A stretch of 64,000 nucleotides of DNA from Acorus gramineus (lineage: Eukaryota > Streptophyta > Magnoliopsida > Acorales > Acoraceae): positions 12,915,716-12,979,715 of the forward strand of contig CM060849.1 of NCBI GenBank assembly GCA_030737835.1. The letters are read 5' to 3'. Position 1 is the stretch's first letter; each line of letters begins with the position of its first letter. The notes beneath the pieces were generated by a model. The model ran no database searches and was not told where the DNA came from. It worked only from the letters and a program-made list of their open reading frames with translations. Below are positions 47,738 through 59,071 of the stretch, one piece after another. The translations under genes and the position numbers were made by a program.

Positions 47738-48570
47738 TTTGGCCTAAAGAACAGCAATTGGAAGCATTACCTGTCATCTCCCTTGTCAATCAATACAATC
47801 ATTCTAGTCCATATCCTCAGCAGTTTACAACTTCAGATTCCTCCGGGATTACACAAACCAATTGGAGGGGCAACAATCGGATTCGGGTAATCAGATCCAT
47901 TCGCTCCTGTCTTCTCTGGCAGGTACCGCTCGATTGTCAGTTATCTTTTTTTCTAGATGGACCGAACTCAAGGATAGATCCAACGACGAGGGTCCGTGGT
48001 GAACCGAGCGATGGGATTTCTGGTGTGATTTGGACTGAATCTGATATGGCCTCTTAGGCTACCTACGTATCCTTGTGAAAGGATCAAGTCACACGTAGTT
48101 CCTCTTTTTAGGTGATGGGATTTGACACCGGAAGTGATCATGTGCAAGGGGTCTAGTGGAAAAATGTTTCCTCTTCATTCTTCAAAGAATTGATTATCTA
48201 TTTATAGTACTTTGATGGGTGCCTTAGAATCAATGATGAATCTCTTTCCCATCGGAGGGATGAGGAGGGATCCCTAATTTAGATGATCATAAATATGTAT
48301 ATTTAGGGACTTGCATAATGAGTCATAGATTATCCCTAACCACATATACATATTTTGTCTTGGATTTATGGTTCATAATTAAAAATATGTATTGTTTGAA
48401 TTTGAAAATCAGTCAAGGATAATTCCAAATCCAAGTATATAATCAGATATTTGTATGAGATTCTGAGATATCTGCATTGATAACACAATAATCACATTTT
48501 CAGTTGAGATTTGATCATCTAGATTTGACTTGATATTTTCTAACTATCGAATATGACGAGACAGATTCAC
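47738..48570. other. Unexplained moderately GC block with a hairpin motif
   Basis: The 47740-48180 part is richer in GC and contains a 114-codon open frame without a known domain. At 48063-48098 there is a nested hairpin: CTACGT pairs with ACGTAG and inside it ATCCTT pairs with AAGGAT. It may be a piece of an LTR element or other repeat; I cannot classify it. Confidence 0.35.
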
Positions 48571-49513
48571 GAATCGTAGTGATTCGGATCATGAACCTTT
48601 GTCAATCAGGTCTTGAATCACTGACACGTGAAACATAATTTGGGGTCCAGAAAATTGGGCGCTCACACCAATTAATCGAAATCGTGTGATAAAGGAATTC
48701 AAAATCATGTCCCCTGTGTAATTCACAATGTATAAGTCATTATAAATATGAAATTTCAATATCCCGTTTTCAAAAGTACAGTGTGGTAGAGGATATGTCA
48801 TCATTTTAATGCGTTTTATGTCCACGTCTAAATCATGCTCATTTCCATCGTCCCCCTCCTCTCGGGTACACTTGTGTTATATGAATGCATAATACGTTTA
48901 TAAAAAAATTTAAATTGTTCTTATATAAAAATATTAAAATCTTAAAATATATAAAACATTAATAATTTATGACACCTGTAACGGGTAAGGATATGCTTCT
49001 CCTCAGGTGGGCTGGATATCTGAGTTATCCAAGCTTTGATGATTGTGGATCCAAGATGAAGAGCTAGCTGCACCTTCGATCCGGGAATGTGCGATGACTG
49101 TGGATTCTTCGATCTTCTCCAACACCAACATACATTTACATCAGTGTGATGCTGGCTAACGCACATATGACTCTCAAGTTAGTTCAAGATATAAGAATGA
49201 AAACTTGAATTTAGGATTTTGGGAAGAAAGGAATATCTACCTTGTGTTTGACATATATGTTAAAAGGAAAAGGGAAATATAAAATAATTTAAAATATTAA
49301 ATATCAAACAATATCTTTTGTTTTTAAGGTGACATAAGATTAATCGTACGAAGGGATGTGTAATTTGAGTTTTATGTAAGAGAAAAAAATGTAAATAAAT
49401 GGATGGAGAGAAAAAATAATGTAAATGAATAGATGGAGAGAAAAAAAAGATGATGATAGCAAAGTTTTAACTTTTAACTGTATTAGGAATTAATTATAAT
49501 TTATAGCTCATAA
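48571..49513. other. Intergenic DNA
   Basis: No gene supported. Near 49385-49445 a GTAAATRAATRGATGGAGAGAAAAAA phrase occurs twice in tandem. Confidence 0.4.
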
Positions 49514-49880
49514 ATATTATTTTTACAATTAAAGTACAATAAAGTTGAAATCCTTCATATGTTTAATTTATTGTGGCAATTATAAAAAGACCCTAGTCCA
49601 TCACCCCCAATAAATAAGTAAATTGCACGTTCCCTCACTGGCGGGGTGGATGAATTGCACCCGTTTCACTTAGACGACCCAGGTTCGACCCCAACCAACT
49701 CCTTTTAAGGAGTCATTTATATTAGTCGATGGACCTTGTTCCCGGTCGCAGCGCAGCACATGCAGTACTAATAATAATAATACTAATAATATAAAAGGAG
49801 GAGTGGAGTTTAGGATATACACACAGAAGCTGACCCCATCAAAAAGGGGGACAAGTCGTCACCAACGCGTATGAACATCT
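49514..49880 (+). repeat. Segmental duplication copy 2, interrupted by a SINE-like unit
   Basis: It is the partner of 47464-47725. Between AATAAGTAAA and AGCACATGCA it carries about 65 bases more than copy 1, and the extra part includes the B-box-bearing segment 49633-49730. Confidence 0.7.
49633..49730 (+). mobile_element. tRNA-derived SINE-like unit inside the duplication
   Basis: A-box-like CTGGCGGGGTGG and an exact B-box GGTTCGACCCC are ~45 bases apart. The unit is absent from the paralogous position in copy 1, where unrelated sequence lies instead, so it may mark an insertion after the duplication. Confidence 0.5.
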
Positions 49881-51780
49881 CGCGCACGCATTTATCCTTT
49901 CTTCCTTTATCCAAATCCAAAACTTCAAAAGCTAGCAAACGAGTACATAAAATATTTGATTAAAAAAAAGGTCCCACTTGTGACATGGCGCATTCACATC
50001 TGTTGTCTTATCATCTCACAATGGAGAATGTACAATTTGGTTGTTCTTGATGGGGACTTGTTCAAGCATTCAAAGCAAACTTGGATTATATATATATATA
50101 TATATATTGAACGTTGAACTCAGGATTTGTTTGAAATATATCATATGGTCAGCACATGCGTCACAAGTTTAATGAATTTTGTTAACTGTTTGTAAGATTT
50201 TATTCTTACATTAATGAAATTTTATACATGTTTTTGTAAGATTTTATTTTCGCGGGTGGGAAGGACATGCGTGCGCATGGTAAGTGGGATTACATTTTAT
50301 AGCTCTCAATATGTTTTGCATTTTTAAATGAACAATAAAATGTTCAGTGTTATATGAAAAATAAAATGTTCAGTGTTATATGTAGTCTCATCCATAATTT
50401 ATACCAGTTTTCTTTGTTAAAAAAATTTATTTTGCAACAGGAAAGAAAATGAAGAACTCAGACCACGTGCAACCTCACTGCAACGATCTCGCAGTCCATC
50501 ACGCCGACGGAAGCGTGGACAGTATGGAAAACATAGAACTCAACTGTCTTTAGAGGGGAGCGGGTGTATCAAAAAAACATGTTGAAAATGTTTCAAGGGT
50601 GCGTACGGGATTAGGGACGATACATCACGAAGGCAGAGGTTGCCGACTTTCGAGAGGGGCTTTTGCACATGGCGGGGTGAGAGCGCGCGCATGGTCCCCC
50701 TTGGTGGATAGAAATCTCTTCTAACATGGGGGGATCGATAGTGGCGAGCGATCCTTCGGTGTCTTGCGCTCTTTCGTTTTGATCTTTATTTTCTCTTTTA
50801 AAATCTGATCTCCCCCCATTCAAAGTTTGTAATTCGAATTTATTTATGAAATCGGATAGCAAACACTAACTTTTCATTATAAAAAAAAATTATCTCGCCC
50901 ATTAAAGAACATACTATTATAAAAAAATAAAATATACACACACTAATATAATTTTTCATTAAAAAATAAAAATAAAATTAATTTTCATATACTATTATAG
51001 TGCGGTCTACACTGCATAATGAATTATATGAATTCATTTTAAATTGGGGGACCACTTCTATACTGCATTCTACAGACGTGGCTGCAAAACAGATTGAATT
51101 TACCAACATCATTTTTTAAAATTTATGTATTTGTCTAAAAAATATTAGACGCAGTCTTGTTTAAAACACTGCTTACAAAATAGTATATTTACTCCAATAA
51201 TGTATGTATTTTAATAAATAAAATATAATGTACAATGAATTTATGAACCTATTTTTAAATAGAAATTTTTTTTTTTTCTTCTAATAAAGCATGTATATAC
51301 TTGGGTGATCGAAGTACATGGAATTGCAGGCACAACTGTATCCTTATAATTACTTGAATAAATTAGATAATAACATAATTTTCATAATAATAAAAATATA
51401 TAAACAGTCACAAACTGGGATAGGCCTAAAGAGTCAGCACCGACATGTCTTTGACGATGTTGTTCCTGAAATGACCCAACATAAATGAACAATTACAAGT
51501 CATGCCCCTCCACCACGAACTAATCCCTGTCCACGTCGATCTAGACCGTTCAGTACGTGTGCCACCCCACAAGACCACCGTCCATGCGGTGGTTCTCTCT
51601 TTGGGTTCTACCATCTGATACCGATCGAGGCAATTAAAGAATGCCACGTGTCAGAGGTGCTGGTTGACAAAAATAAAATCCACGTTCACAAATAATTTTT
51701 CCGGCACGCAAATAAGCATCTCAATTATCTAAAAAAAAATTAAATTTAATTTGTATTTGTATATGAAAAATAAAAAATAT
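49881..51780. other. Intergenic DNA, no gene supported
   Basis: It includes a (TA)n run (~50088-50107), a tandem AATAAAATGTTCAGTGTTATATG pair (about 50334-50382), and AT-rich words shared with other intergenic regions (about 50900-51010). Less AT-rich stretches at 50440-50830 and 51420-51660 have open frames of 70-80 codons but no recognisable domain. Confidence 0.4.
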
Positions 51781-51792
51781 CTGATATTCAGG

Positions 51793-52165
51793 GTTGCGGA
51801 TATGGATATCAGTCTATCCGATTCAAAAAATATTTGTATCTGACGGATATATTATAAAAATATATATATATATTTGTATTATATATTACTCACATTGTTA
51901 TCTTGTATGATTAATCACAATGATAATATATTTAAAACCATTAAATTTTCAATGTATGAAATTTGAAAGAGATAGTAAGCTTTAAAATCTCAATTTTAAT
52001 TTTAATGTCTCTTTAAAATATCATTTGATTATCCAAATTAATGTTAATATTCAAACATGTCAATTATCCGAAAAATATTCGTATCCGATCCGCATCCAAA
52101 AGTTAAGATATATGGATATTAGCATATTCGATTCGTATCCGTCCGATTAACAGACTTACCTGCAA
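51793..52165. repeat. Inverted-repeat element built on CGGATAT/ATATCCG words
   Basis: GCGGATATGGATATCAGTCTATCCGATTC on the left (in part) mirrors TTCGTATCCGATCCGCATCC on the right, and CGTATCCGTCCGATTAACAG ends the block. The arms flank an AT-rich centre. It is probably an old foldback-type repeat. Confidence 0.45.
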
Positions 52166-52540
52166 ACAGTGGATAGTCAATGTACCACCATTACCTATAA
52201 ACAATTCCAAAATTAGCTACAATTTGTATTTTTCATCGAATCATATATCTTATTAAATTAAATATACTAATTTTAAAGAACTTAAAATATGTGTGAATCA
52301 AAATGTTCTCACAGGCTGCGTATAATAACACCCATCCTAATATGAAGGATTTTATGTTTGCGCTTTGTTAGACAAACTTTTTTCAACCCCAGATTCATTA
52401 TAACATATCTCGATGGTATCATACATTCACATTAATAAAATGTATACTTCATCAAGGTCCAGCCCATTTTCCAACCTTATGTATAATCTCATGTACATGA
52501 TAACTACTTACACGCACTATCTTGTTAAGAATTATTTTCT

Positions 52541-52818
52541 GGGTTTTTTTTATTTTTTAGTCCCTATAAACTATATGATTTAGTGATCAATCCCTCATTT
52601 CTTCATATTTCAGTTTAAGTCCCTAGATTTAAATGATATGTTTCTTATTAGTCCATGGGAGGGAGTTTTTCTTAAATTATTTGGTTTTCTTTTTAATTCC
52701 TGGGAGGGACTAAAAGGAACATATCCTTTAAATCTGATGACTTAAACTGAAATATGAAGAAGTGAGGGAGCAATCACTAAATCATGTAGTTTATGGGAAT
52801 TTAAAAATAAAAAAACCA
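52541..52818. mobile_element. Foldback MITE with AGTCCCT/AGGGACT arms
   Basis: The left arm GGTTTTTTTTATTTTTTAG, ATAAACTATATGATTTAGTGATC, CTTCATATTTCAGTTTAAG is mirrored on the right by CTTAAACTGAAATATGAAG, GATCACTAAATCATG-like and TTAAAAATAAAAAAACC. The hairpin spans essentially the whole element. A related design is at 58188-58630. Confidence 0.7.
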
Positions 52819-52948
52819 TTATTTTATATACTTTGGATACATATAATTGAAGTATATATTTATTTTTATAATAGCACATGCTTCAATACATTAGATACTA
52901 CTTTAAAAAAATGGTGCAGACTGTATTTGAAGCTGAAAAGGATACTAC

Positions 52949-53338
52949 GGGCGTTTGGTTCAATGAAAAATAAACACATATTTGGATAATCATTTAAAAT
53001 AAGCACTTATTTCTTATTTGAGTGCTTATTTTAAATGCTTGATATAAAGATTTATTAACGAATAAATACATTTTTAATAAATAAACAGCTTGATGCTTAT
53101 TTAAAAAATATTTTACTTAATTATTATTAAAATACTATTTTATCCTCAATCTTTTCATTTTATAAAAAATGAAAAACCCAAATATCAATAAAAAAAAATA
53201 TTTTATAAAATGAATATAAATATTCTTATATGAACATAGTAAATAAGAACTTATTTTTTTTACTAAATTTTTTATTTAAATATCAATATTTATATTATTT
53301 GTATTTGTAAATCAACTATCGCGGAGCCAAACGCACCC
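52949..53338. mobile_element. 390-bp MITE with GGGCGTTTGG/CCAAACGCACCC ends
   Basis: Termini GGGCGTTTGGTTC and GAGCCAAACGCACCC are imperfect inverted repeats. The interior is AT-rich with a subterminal palindrome AATAAGCACTTATTT...GTGCTTATTTTAAATG. A target duplication is not clear, so the superfamily (hAT or other) is open. Confidence 0.6.
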
Positions 53339-54840
53339 TGAAATGCTTTTCTTATTTTTTCGTTGATTCGGTTGGTGTTGACTCACTTGATTCGTTGAAT
53401 TGGATATAAATCCACAAAAAAGTTTTGAAACGTCATCTCAACCATTATGTCACCCAGCCGTCACATATATAGTTTTTTTTTTTTTTGGATAATTTTTTTT
53501 TTTTATTATTAAATCTTCCTCCATCAACCGACGACAAGACTCGAATTCAATTCCCTTCACTAAGGAGGGGATACCTTTCACATACATAGTTAACTGTGAG
53601 GTACGTAACGATAAATGTATTTTTATTTTCCTTTTGAATAATTGATCACTTTGAATACCTTTGACAATAAAAAAAAAATTAAGGATTTTAAATTTTTTTT
53701 TAAGTTAAAGACTAAAAAGTTACTATAAAACAAGTTAGCTTATGCATCATCATTATTATATTTTGTAAAATGATTGTACATCATAATCTGTGTTTTATAA
53801 AATAATCATTATCATTACATTTTAAAAAACTCTATATAAATCAGTTAAAAATTATTTTTAAACTGTGTTTTCAAACTTATCGTTAGATTATGTAGTCATA
53901 ATAATTGATTTTTATGTGCTGCATAAGAATCCAATTGGGCACTAGTAAAGTAGGTGCCCTTTTAACTTTTTTGTATTTGTCACGTGGAATGAAATAATAA
54001 TCTTTTAATAATGATCATGACACATTATTTTAGCAAAAGATATATCCACTGACTTATTTACAAAATCCCCCATCCTACTATATATACACACACAAAAAAT
54101 CTAACTTATAATCTCACTAATCACATTTTTCTCTCTCTTCTTTCTTTCTTGATCTCCTCTGCCCCCACTTCTTTCCCTTGTGCCATCGCCACACACTTCC
54201 GTACTTCTGACCACTTTTCATTACCTTGCCACTAGTGTTTGTGAAGGAATGTGACAGAACGCTAAAAAAAAATGATTCCATCACTTTTTCAATATGCACA
54301 TTTTAAAAATTTGATCAATGATAAAATAATTGTGCAGAAACACAAACTTTTGATCACCTGTGCAAGATTCTCACTAGAATAAAATACTTAAGGATCCATG
54401 AGTTTGGATCATTGTTCAGAAATACGGGATGCGATTTGCATGTGACTGGATTATCGTACAAAATATATACGATATGTGGAGGTATATGCGGTTTTATATT
54501 TTTATTAATAAAAAAATATATAATGATTTCTAAACATACCAAAATATATATTAAAGACAGATTTACAAAGTATCTTTTAAAGACATTTAAAATATGTTTC
54601 ATTTTAATCAAATTGTCCCAATATAATGGTTAAATATTCCAGAACATATACATCAAACGAAAAGAATTACCAGAAAGAATATAAAAAAAAATCACCCAAA
54701 ACCGTTGTCCATTTATCCCAGTATAAAAATGTGTCCATTTGTCATAAGTAAATGAATAAAAATAAGTGTCCATTTGTCTTGGATGAACAAAACAGGTGTC
54801 AATTTGTAAACGTAGATGAATATAACATGTGATTGACAAA
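53339..54840. other. Intergenic DNA with possible SINE remnant
   Basis: At about 53500-53580 the minus strand carries a B-box-like GAATTCGAGTCTTG flanked by GAAGGGAATTG, reminiscent of a tRNA-derived SINE end. The remainder, including a pyrimidine-rich patch at 54125-54180, shows no gene. Confidence 0.35.
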
Positions 54841-55609
54841 CTGAGAGAGAGTCAGAAAAATAGAGAGATTCAGAGGGAGAGTGAGAGTGACAGTGAGAAA
54901 CAGAGGACTAAGAGAGAAATGAGAGAGAGAAGGCAGACCAGTAGATGAAGAAGACGAAGCGGAGGAAGCTGAAATCAAGAAGACAAACTGCTCAACAAGA
55001 CGAAATTGAGGAAGCCGAGCTGTTGAAAATGAACTGATAAAGCCGGAAGCCTTGATCAAAAGTGTGTGAAGAAGAAGAAGAAAATATACGAAGAAGAAGA
55101 ATCAAAGGCCATGATTGAAGGTCTATCGATGAACAAGGTCTAGTGAAAAAGAAGATCAGGGCTGATTCTTTTGGTTTTTTAATTTTTTTAAAGTACCAAT
55201 GGGTCGGGTGGGCTAACTGGGTCTGCCCGACCCATTTAATAAGTCTATTCCATATTCGCCCGCTTAGGTGGGTGCACATGCGGGATTCAGCTTGCATATG
55301 CGGCTCAAACTCACATATAGACGTTTTTTGCTCTAGGCGATTCGGTTAGCCGATCGAACCGCCCTATGCGACCGCACGGGACGCATTCCTGAACAGTGGT
55401 TTGGATGATGGTATTACTCTAAGTGAAATTCATGATATTCGTATTTTTAAAGATATAACCTATGACAAAATAAGCATCTCAATAGTATGATTGGATAAAT
55501 TTCTAATGGTTTGTCTTTTTAATGTTCTATTAATTAATAATATAAAAATAAATAAATAAATATGCTATCATCATACTAAATTTTAGTATATGAATAAATG
55601 TAACATGCA
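54841..55609. other. Purine-rich and mixed intergenic DNA
   Basis: 54840-55150 is GA-rich on the + strand. 55190-55390 is moderately GC-rich (CGGGTGGGC, CCGACCCATT words) and unexplained. Frames through it are low-complexity and I do not call a gene. Confidence 0.4.
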
Positions 55610-56894
55610 ACTTATTTAAAGATAGAAAAGGCTTGATTCAGGACAACTGGTGCGTGCTCTGTTTGTCTGAAGAGGAGGATGTCGATCATCTTTTCTTGAA
55701 GTGCTCCTACTCGAGGTACAACTGGTATTCCATTCTCAAAGGGTTACAGATTAAGGCCCAACCCAAGCTTTTGCTCATGAAATGAAAACTTTTCTTTGGA
55801 AATTATTAGACTCAGTCATATTCATCAATCAAAATCTAGACCTTACATGTTTTTATTTTTTTAAATATAGTAAACATCATCTAATGAGATATATACTTTG
55901 ATAAAAAGTACATTCGCACCATTTTGAATTGAATGAACACATTTTTAGTAAGTGTAAGAAATATTTAACGTGGTATATACAACATCTAACGAGGTATATG
56001 CTTCACTAGATTTCTAATGTGGTATATAAGACAGTGTTTTGAACGGAGAAAAAAACTGAGTGTAACAACACTCTTTTCCTTCAGCTTAGTTTTAGTAATA
56101 TTTTCTGGTATGTTTGGAATGAACGTGATAACCGAATTTTCAAAGGGCAAAGTTTACACAAGCAGGGGGTTTTGAGAAAGGATAATATGCTCCATGAAGG
56201 ACAAACTCCAATCCCTGTACTTACAGGCTACTCTATCCCCTGCACTTATTAAAGTAGCCAACTATTTTGCTGTTCAAATATTTGAAAAACATATCAAAAT
56301 TTCTGAAGTTTGTTGGATACCACCTTCAGAGGGGTGGGTGAAAGTGAACTCTGATGACTCTTTGGCTAATGATAGAGGTGGATATGGGGGTCTAGTGTGG
56401 AATGAGGATGCTGAATTTCCAATGGTTATATAGCTGGTCGAAGTGATCTTACTTCGATCAATCTCCTGGAACTTAAAGGCCATGGAAGTGGGTCTTTGGT
56501 TAGCTATAGCAGCTGGTCATCATCATATTTGGGTGGATTCAGATTAGATTCTGACTACAACTTTAGCTTGGGCACAAAACAAAGGTATTAAACCAGGAGG
56601 GGAAACGCTGATCTCCACATCTGTTATTTTACAAGAGCTTGGCACTATGTGGCACTATGTATTATAAAATCAAAAGCTAATTAATATTTTTTGTACTCAT
56701 TGTAATAGAGTTTCTCTGTTTGAGGCTTTTGAAGAGGGAACTAAGGCTGAAGGGATGCAGGGGCAGCCTAAACTGTTCTTCCCTCCTCTAGCTTAGGTGA
56801 TCTCGTTATCTCAATTTTATACTTGTACGGTGAACGTTACAGCAATAAAAATGTTGATTAACTATAAAAAAAAAAAAAAACTTATTTAAAGATA
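55610..56894 (+). mobile_element. 5'-truncated L1-type LINE with 15-bp target-site duplication
   Basis: ACTTATTTAAAGATA at 55610-55624 is repeated at 56880-56894, just after a poly(A) tail (56865-56880). Inside, on the + strand, is first the zinc-finger module after reverse transcriptase (NWCVLCLSEEEDVDHLFLKC, ~55650-55710), then ~400 bases later an RNase H-like domain (GWVKVNSDDSLAND, GGYGGLVWN, ~56330-56400, then GLWLAIAAGHHHIWVDSD after a frame break). Only the 3' third of a LINE is present and the frames have stops and shifts. Target-primed reverse transcription explains the tail and duplication. Confidence 0.85.
55845..56050. repeat. Foreign segment inside the LINE copy
   Basis: Between the zinc-finger and RNase H parts lies AT-rich DNA with ATCTAATGAGATATATACTTT and ACATCTAACGAGGTATATGCTTC. 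These are similar to phrases in the TGTTACAC-family elements at 11105-11372 and 63270-63534. It looks like a later insertion of a diverged relative. Confidence 0.45.
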
Positions 56895-58187
56895 TTATTC
56901 ATTATTCTCATTTGTGTTCAACTATAAATGTGATTATTTTATTTTACTTATTTTATTCATTAAGTATGTTGTTATTTTAGCATTATACTTTTTGTAGTTG
57001 TTTGATATAGGTAAAGATAAATTCTCAAGTATACGTAGATGACTAGTAGTAAGGATATTTTGGTATTTAAATTTTTTTTTATTTTTCTTGAGCAAATCAA
57101 ATTCTACAAAGTGAATGTGGATGGAAATTCATAAAGCCAACCAAAATGTCTAATGAAATCTTATTGTTGGTTAAATCGTTCCTAGTACAATCGTTATTGG
57201 TAAAGAGATTTGATATAAAAATGATCTAATCTATATTAATATCAATACTTTTCATGTGTGTACGTGAAACGATTCCTTTTATGTTTGACCCTCACATCCC
57301 CTTGTATAGTTCACACACATTTAAATTCTTTTTTTATATAAAATATGTAACATTTGATTAGATATATATAAAAAAAAATGAAATGTATATTCAAGGAATT
57401 ACAAAAACCCATTTATAGAAAATTTGAAAAAAAATTATCGACGTGGATAGTGATAGAATACATGTAATTGTAGTAGTGGCCATATATGAGAGTGTGTGTA
57501 AATGGGTAATTTGGTAACTTTGGCCCCCAAAAAAATAAAATCTTTTCAAGGAATCTAATTTTGTTAGATTTTAGAATGAAAAATTTGATTTAAAATGTTT
57601 AAAAATAAATTCATGAACGGAAGATTTCAAACGCAAATTTTTTTTCAATTTTCTAACTGTTCGAGAATAAGAATAAAAGCAAAACGAGCTCTAAAAGAAA
57701 TTATAATTATCTATCACATGCATCAACACTTTCCCATCATGAATATATGTGATTCCTTCTACCATAATTTTTTTTTATAAAACATTTTTAATTATCAAGC
57801 GAAACATACACGAAGCCTCCCCATGTCAATCCGTTATAAATATTCAATTCAAACCAAAAGCCATCCAAATTAAAAAAACCCACCATGGTCTCCCCATTTA
57901 TTGTGGGTCAAGATTCAAGAACAAGGATAAGGGTGTGATTCAAAATTTAAAATAAAAATAAAATGTTTTGTTTTACTTGAAGACTTAAAAAACACTCAAA
58001 CTCTATTATGATTTTGACATGTATTAAAAAAACTAAAATTCATAAAAAATTTATTTTTTAAAATTAAAATAATTTAATTTAAAATTTTAGGTAGCATTTA
58101 GGTGTGTATGAAAATAACATTTATATTAAAAAATATTAACATTCCAAAGAGACAGTGACGATAAAAGATATATATATTTTTGTAGGA
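56895..58187. other. AT-rich intergenic DNA
   Basis: No gene, RNA or delimitable element is seen. The frames are short and low-complexity. Confidence 0.4.
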
Positions 58188-58630
58188 TTTTTAGTTTTAA
58201 GTCCCTGTAAACATGCTTATTTAGGAATCGATCCCTTACTTTTTAATATTTTTTTTTAGTCCCCATATTCAACCGCTTATTTGGTTTTTAGTCTCCCCGT
58301 CAAACGTCCGTCATACACAGTTAATTTGTAAAATGTGATTTTATTTTTTAGTCCCTATAAACTATGTTATTTAGTAATCAGTCCCTGTAAACTATGTTAT
58401 TTAGTAATTGGTCCCTGTAAAATATGAAGAATGTAGGGACTAATCATTAAATAACATAGTTTACAGAGACTTAAAAATAAACCATATTTCACAAATTAAC
58501 GATATATGGACGGACGTTTGACGGAGGAATTAAAAACAAATAGACGGTTGAATATGGAGATTAAAAAATAAATATAAAAAAGTGAAGAATCGATTTTTAA
58601 ATATTCATGTCTACATAAATTTAAAAATAA
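58188..58630. mobile_element. Foldback element with TAGTCCCTGTAAAC arms
   Basis: The left arm (CCCTGTAAAC, TTCAACCG, GTCAAACGTCCGTC, TTAATTTGTAAAATGTG, AACTATGTTATTTA) is mirrored on the right (AAATAACATAGTTTACAG, CACAAATTAACG, GACGGACGTTTGAC, GGTTGAATATGG). The segment CAGTCCCTGTAAACTATGTTATTTAGTAAT is partly doubled near the centre. It is a non-coding, MITE-like hairpin. Confidence 0.7.
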
Positions 58631-58788
58631 TTTTTTTTATTTTTTTTTACGTGAAAATAGCATTTTCTGAAAAGCGCGACTCTATTCTCTAACGCAGACC
58701 TAAAAAAAAAAAAAAGCCACCGAAACCAACGATGTCGGCAAAAAAACAAAAAAAAAAACGAAATCCAAAACTGAATTCTCCTCTGAGA

Positions 58789-58794
58789 CACGTG
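58789..58794. promoter_or_regulatory. G-box/ABRE core upstream of the ERF gene
   Basis: CACGTG sits in the perfect palindrome GACACGTGTC (58787-58796), about 280 bases before the ERF ATG. It is a likely bZIP/bHLH site; an abscisic-acid response would fit the ABR1-like family but is not shown. Confidence 0.5.
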
Positions 58795-58987
58795 TCATCT
58801 ACCCATCACCGACATTCCATGACTCACCTTTCAAAAAAAATAAAAAAAACCAAATAAACACCAGTCAAAGATCGATTTGGGTTTCAACCGAACCACGGTT
58901 CGTATGAAAGAAAAAAAAAAAAAAAAAAAAAAGGTTGAATCACTGTAGATATGGTGGCTCTAATAGACCACGTTTTTCGATCTCTCC

Positions 58988-58995
58988 TATAAATG
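58988..58995 (+). promoter_or_regulatory. TATA box of the ERF gene
   Basis: TATAAATG lies after CTCTCC, ~80 bases before the ATG at 59072, which implies a short leader. Confidence 0.6.
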
Positions 58996-59071
58996 GAGGT
59001 CCCCAGCCAAAATTCTCAAAAGGGTTGATAAACCAAAGAGAGATTTTTGAATTACCTAAAGTCAGACTTGG

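Noticed and set aside
47713..48057. 114-codon frame
   Set aside because: Starts inside the segmental duplication and shows no known domain; more likely repeat sequence.
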